Shown here piece by piece: positions 4,744 to 9,454 of a DNA stretch of 9,454 nt; the first letter of the stretch is position 1; every line of letters begins with the position of its first letter. Made by a program: the position numbers and the translations under genes. The notes below the pieces were generated by a model, which made no database searches, was not told where the DNA came from, and saw nothing but the letters and a program-made list of their open reading frames with translations. The DNA is from Candidatus Parcubacteria bacterium. GTDB lineage: Bacteria > Patescibacteriota > Patescibacteriia > JAACEG01. Location of the stretch: contig JAGLTA010000071.1 in assembly GCA_023135505.1 (NCBI GenBank), positions 1 to 9,454 of the forward strand, read 5' to 3'.

Positions 4744-6552
4744 ATGAAAAATATAGTTAAAAATTTTTTAATAGTCTTTCTTATTTTTTTAATGTTCGCC
4801 GGACTTATTAGCATATATTCTGGAGAGCAGGAAAAAATAGAAAAGGTTGGAATAGAAAAATTAATCCAAGAAGTTAACGATGAACGGATAAAAGAGATTG
4901 TAATTAAAGGAGACACGCTGGAAGTTATTCTAAATTCCGGTGAAAAACAGGAAGTGAAAAAAGAGGCGAACGAAACGCTATTTTCTTTGTTTAAAAATCT
5001 GGAAATTCCTATTGAAAAAATTGAAAAAATCAATATATCAGTTAAAGAAGAATCTGGCTGGGGTTTTTGGGCGGGAAATATCCTGCCGTTTTTGCTGCCG
5101 TTTCTGCTAATCGGACTTTTTATTTTTATAATGATGAAGCAGGTGCAGGGAATGAATACCCGAGCGATGACGTTCGGACAGAGCCGCGCCAAAGAAACAA
5201 AAAAAGATATTAAAAAAATTAGTTTTAAGGATGTTGCCGGCGCGAAAGAAGCGAAAGAAGAGCTTTTTGAAATAGTTGAATTTTTAAAAGAGCCGAAAAA
5301 ATTCACGGATTTGGGTGCTAAAATTCCAAAGGGCGTCTTGCTGCTCGGACCTCCGGGAGTAGGAAAAACTCTGCTGGCTCGCGCCGTGTCAGGCGAAGCG
5401 GGAGTTCCGTTTTTTCATATTTCAGGATCTGAATTTGTTGAAATGTTTGTCGGAGTTGGAGCGTCTCGCGCGCGGGACCTTTTTAGCAAGGCGAAAAAAA
5501 ACGCGCCGTCAATCCTGTTTATTGACGAGATTGACGCGGTAGGACGGCGCCGCGGCGCTGGGCTTGGCGGATCGCATGACGAACGCGAGCAGACTTTAAA
5601 TCAAATATTAGTGGAAATGGACGGCTTTGACCAGAATACGAATGTGATTGTTTTAGCTGCTACAAATAGACCTGATGTCTTAGATCCTGCGCTGTTGCGC
5701 CCTGGACGCTTTGACAGGCGGGTAATACTGGATCTGCCTGATATAAAAGAAAGAGAAGCTATTTTAAAGCTTTATTCTTATAAAAAGCCGCTTGATAAAA
5801 ATGTTCCGCTAAGAATGATTGCTGAAAGAACGCCTGGATTTTCCGGCGCGGATTTGGAAAATTTATTGAACGAAGCAGCTATTTTAACAGTGCGCCGCAA
5901 TAAGAAAAAAATAGGCAAAGACGAAATCTTTGAAAGCATTGAAAGGGTCTTATTAGGTCCTGAACGCAAAAGCCATATTTTAAACAAAGAAGAAAAAAAG
6001 GTTACCGCTTATCATGAAGCAGGACACGCGTTGGTGGCAAAGATGCTGCCAAATACGGATCCGGTGCATAAAATTTCAATCATCTCCCGCGGACGCGCCG
6101 CAGGCTATACGCTTAAGCTGCCAAGTAAAGACAGAAAGCTCGGAACCCGCTCTAAATTTATTGGGGAATTGTCTGTTTTGTTAGCAGGATATATTGCTGA
6201 AAAACTGCGTTTCGGCGAAGTGACAACAGGCGCTACCAGTGATTTGCGGCAAGCTACAAGTTTGGCTAAAAAACTGATAACGGAATTTGGCATGGCAAAA
6301 AATCTGCCGCCGCGCACTTACGGCAATGCCGACGAGATGGTTTTTCTGGGGCGTGAAATACACGAACAGAGGGATTATAGCGAAAAAACAGCGGAACAGA
6401 TTGATCAAGAGATATCCGATTTTATCAGGGATGCTTGTGATTTGGCTGAAAAAATTATTAAGGAAAAGAAGGTAAAACTGGAAGAAATTGTTAAAATTCT
6501 TCTTGAAAAAGAGACGATTGAAAAAGAGGAATTTGACAAGCTGTTTGCGTAA
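4744..6552 (+). CDS. ftsH: ATP-dependent zinc metalloprotease FtsH
   Basis: A membrane-anchored hexameric AAA+ protease that extracts and degrades membrane and regulatory proteins. The 602-aa protein has TM1 at about residues 7-26, a short extracytoplasmic domain (about 27-107), and TM2 at about 110-132. The ATPase has Walker A GPPGVGKT (202-209), the pore-loop FVG (235-237), Walker B ILFIDEID (257-264) and the second region of homology with both arginines (about 305-326). The zinc protease motif HEAGH (424-428) and the likely third ligand D500 in SDLRQAT are intact, so the enzyme should be active. The C-terminus is a short helical Glu/Lys segment. Length is a little below that of E. coli FtsH (about 644 aa), mainly in the tail. 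The start has no clear Shine-Dalgarno sequence but fits the promoter 37 bases upstream. It is transcribed alone, ending at a terminator shared with the convergent M16 gene. Confidence 0.98.
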   Translation: MKNIVKNFLIVFLIFLMFAGLISIYSGEQEKIEKVGIEKLIQEVNDERIKEIVIKGDTLEVILNSGEKQEVKKEANETLFSLFKNLEIPIEKIEKINISVKEESGWGFWAGNILPFLLPFLLIGLFIFIMMKQVQGMNTRAMTFGQSRAKETKKDIKKISFKDVAGAKEAKEELFEIVEFLKEPKKFTDLGAKIPKGVLLLGPPGVGKTLLARAVSGEAGVPFFHISGSEFVEMFVGVGASRARDLFSKAKKNAPSILFIDEIDAVGRRRGAGLGGSHDEREQTLNQILVEMDGFDQNTNVIVLAATNRPDVLDPALLRPGRFDRRVILDLPDIKEREAILKLYSYKKPLDKNVPLRMIAERTPGFSGADLENLLNEAAILTVRRNKKKIGKDEIFESIERVLLGPERKSHILNKEEKKVTAYHEAGHALVAKMLPNTDPVHKISIISRGRAAGYTLKLPSKDRKLGTRSKFIGELSVLLAGYIAEKLRFGEVTTGATSDLRQATSLAKKLITEFGMAKNLPPRTYGNADEMVFLGREIHEQRDYSEKTAEQIDQEISDFIRDACDLAEKIIKEKKVKLEEIVKILLEKETIEKEEFDKLFA

Positions 6553-6568
6553 AATTTTTTCAAAATAA

Positions 6569-6607
6569 AAAACAAAAAATTCGGCTTTAAACCGAATTTT
6601 TTGTTTT
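6569..6607. terminator. Bidirectional terminator between ftsH and the M16 peptidase gene
   Basis: A perfect 16-bp inverted repeat (6569-6584 and 6592-6607) has a 7-base loop, ctttaaa. The top of the stem is ttcgg/ccgaa and its outer arms are A-rich on the left and T-rich on the right, so each strand ends the hairpin in a U-tract. It lies between convergent genes, 16 bases after the ftsH stop and 20 before the M16 stop. Confidence 0.9.
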
Positions 6608-6627
6608 GATTTTTTTATATCCAATTT

Positions 6628-7896
6628 TTACAATTTTAAAATCCGCTCAAATTTTTTCTCGTCTTTGTATTCCCCTATAATCGTTAAATTTAATTTTTGA
6701 TTTGTGAAAATATCTCTCGCTGTTTCTTGAATATCGCTTGCGGTTATTCTGTCTATCTTTGCAAAGTGCTCTTTTGGAGATAAAATTTTGTTTAATAAAA
6801 TTTCCTGATTAGTTAAGAAACTCGCAATCTGATCTGATGTTTCCAAGTTAATCGCGCTTGCGCCTTTTATGTAATCTTTTGCTTTTTGCAGTTCGTCTTT
6901 TTTGATTCCCTTTTCAGCGATTTTTTTATATTCGCTCAAAATTATTTTAATCGCTTGCTCAATCTTGTTTTTATCAACGCCTGCCTGCGTCGCACAATAT
7001 CCGCAATCGGCATATCCTTGATAAGATGTCCGCACATAATAAGCCAATCCGCGCCGCTCACGAACTTCTATAAAAATGCGTGAACTCATATTTCCGCCGA
7101 GTATACTACTCAACAGCTTCAACGCCCAGCGGCGCTTGTCGCGCAGCCCGTATCCGCGCGCGCCAAGGCAAAAATGCGCCTGATCTGTTTTTTTGTAATG
7201 AAGCAGAATATTCGGCTTTGCCTGTTCAATATTCGCGCTTTCTATTTTTTGTTTCTTTCCGTTTTTAATTTTTTTAAAATGTTTTTCTATTATTTTCGCG
7301 CAATTTTCAATGCCGCTTATTTTTCCCGCAACACAAACGACCGTATTTTCTGCTGTATAATGCTTGTTAAAATAATCCGTAAAATCAATCTTTTTGAAAT
7401 TCAATATATTTTCTTTTGTCCCGATTATCAAATTTCCCAGCGGATCAGATTTGTAAAGCAATTTTTCAAACAGATCTCCGACATAGTGCATCGGCGTATC
7501 TTGAACCATTTTCATCTCTTCTAAAATAACTCCTTTTTCACGGTTAATTTCCGCCGGTAAAAATTTAGAATTTAACAAGATATCAGATATCACATCCAAA
7601 GACAGCGAAAAATGCGCGGCATCGGCTTTTACATAAAAACCGGTTTCGTCCTTGCCCGTAAAGGCGTTAAACTCCGCGCCGATTCTATCCATCTCTGTTG
7701 AAATACTTAAAGCGGTCGGGCGTTTTTTCGTCCCCTTGAAAAATATGTGTTCCAAAAAATGCGAAATTCCGTTTAATTTTTTACTTTCGTAGCGGGATCC
7801 TGTCCCTATCATAACTAACACGGTAGTGATTTCCGTGTTTTTAATCGGCGCCAAAATCAAGCGCAGCCCGTTTTTTAAAATAATTTTTTTAAACAT
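6628..7896 (-). CDS. M16 family zinc peptidase (processing-protease type)
   Basis: A 422-aa single-unit member of the M16B group, relatives of the mitochondrial processing peptidase and Bacillus MlpA/YmxG-type proteases. The inverted zinc motif HFLEH is at residues 46-50, with H46 and H50 as ligands and E49 as catalytic base. The third ligand is E127, exactly 76 residues after H50 in EKGVILEEMKM. The second half-domain carries the conserved RERRGLAY (279-286), which supplies the Arg/Tyr that complete the active site across the clamshell. No signal peptide is visible, so it is probably cytoplasmic. It lies 50 bases downstream of nusA on the same strand with no terminator between, so co-transcription is likely. 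It ends at the terminator shared with ftsH. The substrate is unknown. No Shine-Dalgarno sequence precedes the start. Confidence 0.93.
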   Translation of the reverse strand: MFKKIILKNGLRLILAPIKNTEITTVLVMIGTGSRYESKKLNGISHFLEHIFFKGTKKRPTALSISTEMDRIGAEFNAFTGKDETGFYVKADAAHFSLSLDVISDILLNSKFLPAEINREKGVILEEMKMVQDTPMHYVGDLFEKLLYKSDPLGNLIIGTKENILNFKKIDFTDYFNKHYTAENTVVCVAGKISGIENCAKIIEKHFKKIKNGKKQKIESANIEQAKPNILLHYKKTDQAHFCLGARGYGLRDKRRWALKLLSSILGGNMSSRIFIEVRERRGLAYYVRTSYQGYADCGYCATQAGVDKNKIEQAIKIILSEYKKIAEKGIKKDELQKAKDYIKGASAINLETSDQIASFLTNQEILLNKILSPKEHFAKIDRITASDIQETARDIFTNQKLNLTIIGEYKDEKKFERILKL

Positions 7897-7906
7897 AAAA
7901 ACAGTT

Positions 7907-7933
7907 CAAAAATCAAAATGCAAAAATCAAAAA
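7907..7933. repeat. 12-bp A-rich direct repeat between nusA and the M16 gene
   Basis: caaaaatcaaaa occurs at 7907-7918 and again at 7921-7932, separated by two bases. It fills the short spacer between the two genes. It looks like a low-complexity microsatellite or intergenic repeat; no function is evident. Confidence 0.6.
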
Positions 7934-7946
7934 TAATTATTTTAAA

Positions 7947-9368
7947 TTAAGCATCTGTTTTTTCTTTTTTACTTTTAGTTTTTGGTTTTACGCTATCCAC
8001 CTTTTCTTTATTATCTGTTTCTTCTTTCTTTTTTTCTTTTTTGTCCTTAATTTTTGCTTTTACGCTATCATCCTCTTTTTTATCACCCGCTTTTTCTTTT
8101 TTTTCGCCGCTGGTTTTTTCTTTAATTTCATCGCTTTTCTCTTTGTTGTCTTTTTTGTCCTCTTCTTTTTTTTCTTCAGCAGCATCATTGTCTTGCTTCT
8201 CGCTTTTTTCTTCTTGAATATCAATTTTCCATCCCGTGAGCTTGCTTGCCAATCTTACATTTTGCCCGCTCTTGCCTATTGCTAAAGAAAATTGATCAGT
8301 TTTTACTTTAACTACAGCAATTTTTTTATCTTCGTCTATTTTAAGCGATACAATTTTAGCAGGCGACAAAGAATTTCCGATAAATTTTTCAGATTTTTTG
8401 CTATATTCAATAACATCAATTTTTTCCCCATTAAGTTCGCCTATTATGGTTTGAATTCTATTTCCTCTCTGCCCGATGCAAGATCCGATCGGATCAATCG
8501 TTTCGTCGTCGGTTGATACTGCCACCTTAGAACGTTCGCCGGCTTCTCTCGCGATCGCTTTTATTTCCACTGTTCCGCTGGAAATTTCAGGTATCTCTAA
8601 AGAGAAAAGCTCTTTAACTATCTCCTCTCTCTGCCGCGAAAGAATGATTTCCGGGCCTTTTCTGCCTTGATCTACCGACATTATATAAAATCTCATCTGT
8701 TCGCCAATGTTATATTTTTCATTTTTAATTTGATGCTCTGGCGGCAAGATAGCGGTTGCTTTTCCTATGCTCACAAGAACAAAGCGCGGATCGTAGCGCT
8801 GGATAACTCCGCTCATAACTGTGTCTTCCTTATGTTTAATCTCTTCATACAGAGTATCTCTTTCGGCTTCGCGCAATTTTTGAATAATAACCTGCTTTGC
8901 TGTCTGTGCTGCCATCCTCCCGTAGTCGTCAGGGGATTCTAATTCCGTAATTATATCTTCGCCGATTTTAGCGTCTTTTTTTATTTTTACCGCGTCGCTT
9001 ACCTGGATTTCTGTCCGCGGATTAAATCTCTTTTTTTCATCTTCTAAGCCGTCGTCAGCTGAATCATTATCCTTCTTTTTTTTCGGCGGCAAATCTGTCT
9101 TTCTCTTTTCATCTTTTTTATCTTCGGCAGAATCCAGTTCTTCTTCCAGCGGCGCGTCCTCCGCGACTGTTTTTACATCATAAATCTTAACGCTTCCGTC
9201 TTGAATATTAAATTTAGTCTTAATGTTTTGCATTTTATTCCCGTAATCTTTGCGATAAGCCGCGGCAAGCGCGGATTCAATTGTTTCTATGACCTGTTTT
9301 TCAGACAGACCTTTTTCTTCGCAGATCTGTTTTAACGCTAAAGAAAATTGTTTTGGGTCTTGTAACAT
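7947..9368 (-). CDS. nusA: Transcription termination/antitermination factor NusA
   Basis: NusA binds RNA polymerase and nascent RNA and modulates pausing, termination and antitermination. The N-terminal polymerase-binding domain starts at residue 1 (QFSLALKQICEEKGLSEKQV). The S1 domain covers about 182-250 (DTVMSGVIQRYDPRFVLVSIG), KH1 has GQRG at 299-302, and KH2 has GKSG at 365-368, the nucleotide-binding loop of each KH fold. Two features stand out: a charged Glu/Asp/Lys insertion at about 70-115 inside the N-terminal domain, and a Lys/Glu-rich tail (about 387-473) in place of any folded C-terminal repeat. The tail holds a degenerate duplication (DSVKAKIKDKKEK at 434-446, DSVKPKTKSKKEK at 458-470). 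The start at 9368 matches the family; no Shine-Dalgarno sequence is seen. The M16 gene lies directly downstream. Confidence 0.96.
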   Translation of the reverse strand: MLQDPKQFSLALKQICEEKGLSEKQVIETIESALAAAYRKDYGNKMQNIKTKFNIQDGSVKIYDVKTVAEDAPLEEELDSAEDKKDEKRKTDLPPKKKKDNDSADDGLEDEKKRFNPRTEIQVSDAVKIKKDAKIGEDIITELESPDDYGRMAAQTAKQVIIQKLREAERDTLYEEIKHKEDTVMSGVIQRYDPRFVLVSIGKATAILPPEHQIKNEKYNIGEQMRFYIMSVDQGRKGPEIILSRQREEIVKELFSLEIPEISSGTVEIKAIAREAGERSKVAVSTDDETIDPIGSCIGQRGNRIQTIIGELNGEKIDVIEYSKKSEKFIGNSLSPAKIVSLKIDEDKKIAVVKVKTDQFSLAIGKSGQNVRLASKLTGWKIDIQEEKSEKQDNDAAEEKKEEDKKDNKEKSDEIKEKTSGEKKEKAGDKKEDDSVKAKIKDKKEKKKEETDNKEKVDSVKPKTKSKKEKTDA

Positions 9369-9405
9369 AAAATTTAAATTATTAGACCTGCTGCATAATA
9401 ATTTA

Positions 9406-9454
9406 TTACTGCGATTTCCATATTTTGGTCAAATTTTCCAAAAATTTTAACGCC
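9406..9454 (-). CDS. Possible 3' end of an upstream gene (runs off the right edge)
   Basis: Entering from the right edge, one minus-strand frame gives ALKFLENLTKIWKSQ and stops at TAA 9406-9408, 37 bases before nusA. The composition is plausible for a protein C-terminus, but 15 codons cannot identify a gene. A second frame is also open, to a TAA near 9381. A weak TTGACC in the same stretch could instead belong to a nusA promoter. It does not resemble the end of RimP, the usual nusA neighbour. Confidence 0.2.
   Translation of the reverse strand, partial: ALKFLENLTKIWKSQ

Noticed and set aside
4728..5306. 192-aa minus-strand open frame
   Set aside because: It lies entirely antisense to the start of ftsH, which has clear conserved domains; the frame is a shadow.
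6181..6624. 147-aa minus-strand open frame at the ftsH 3' end
   Set aside because: It is antisense to the protease domain of ftsH and reads through the bidirectional terminator; Phe/Leu-rich shadow composition.

Overview
The window is AT-rich bacterial DNA carrying mostly housekeeping genes. On the minus strand there is a str-type ribosomal cluster (rpsL, rpsG, then the first 57 codons of fusA at the left edge) and a nusA-M16 peptidase pair. On the plus strand there are an O-antigen ligase-type membrane protein, a broken DUF4143-family ATPase and ftsH. The AT-richness, near absence of Shine-Dalgarno sequences, short unclassified membrane or lipoprotein genes, DUF4143 remnant, GCGAGC/GAAGCAATC-type intergenic repeat and NusA with a long Lys/Glu tail are together what I would expect of a Patescibacteria (CPR, Parcubacteria-like) genome. 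That assignment is inference; no rRNA gene is present to settle it. The standard genetic code fits: the long conserved genes have no internal TGA, and every complete gene ends in TAA.

Layout. 1-173: fusA start (minus). 174-315: AT-rich gap with two abutting 16-bp palindromes and a minus-strand intrinsic terminator. 316-1383: three small minus-strand genes of unknown function (51-aa basic protein, 179-aa predicted lipoprotein, 103-aa one-TM protein). 1440-1582: MITE-like inverted-repeat element. 1601-2584: rpsG and rpsL, separated by an 8-bp tandem repeat. 2606-2731: divergent intergenic region with a good minus-strand promoter for rpsL. 2732-4054: O-antigen ligase-family protein (plus), then a terminator. 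4123-4659: truncated, nonsense-interrupted DUF4143 ATPase remnant. 4679-6552: promoter plus ftsH. 6569-6607: bidirectional terminator between convergent genes. 6628-9368: M16 zinc peptidase and nusA (minus, probably co-transcribed). 9369-9454: short upstream gap, perhaps holding the end of another gene.

How it works together. rpsL/rpsG/fusA supply translation, nusA supplies transcription elongation and antitermination, and ftsH and the M16 enzyme are proteolysis genes facing each other across a shared terminator. The most unusual feature is the roughly 1.4-kb block of small unclassified genes and repeats between rpsG and fusA, where these genes are normally adjacent. It ends in its own terminator, so fusA probably needs a separate promoter, and the tandem palindromes lie in what would be its leader. 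I see no CRISPR array, tRNA, rRNA, intact transposase or phage gene. No complete new system is evident; the strongest leads are the str-operon insertion and the palindromes in front of fusA.
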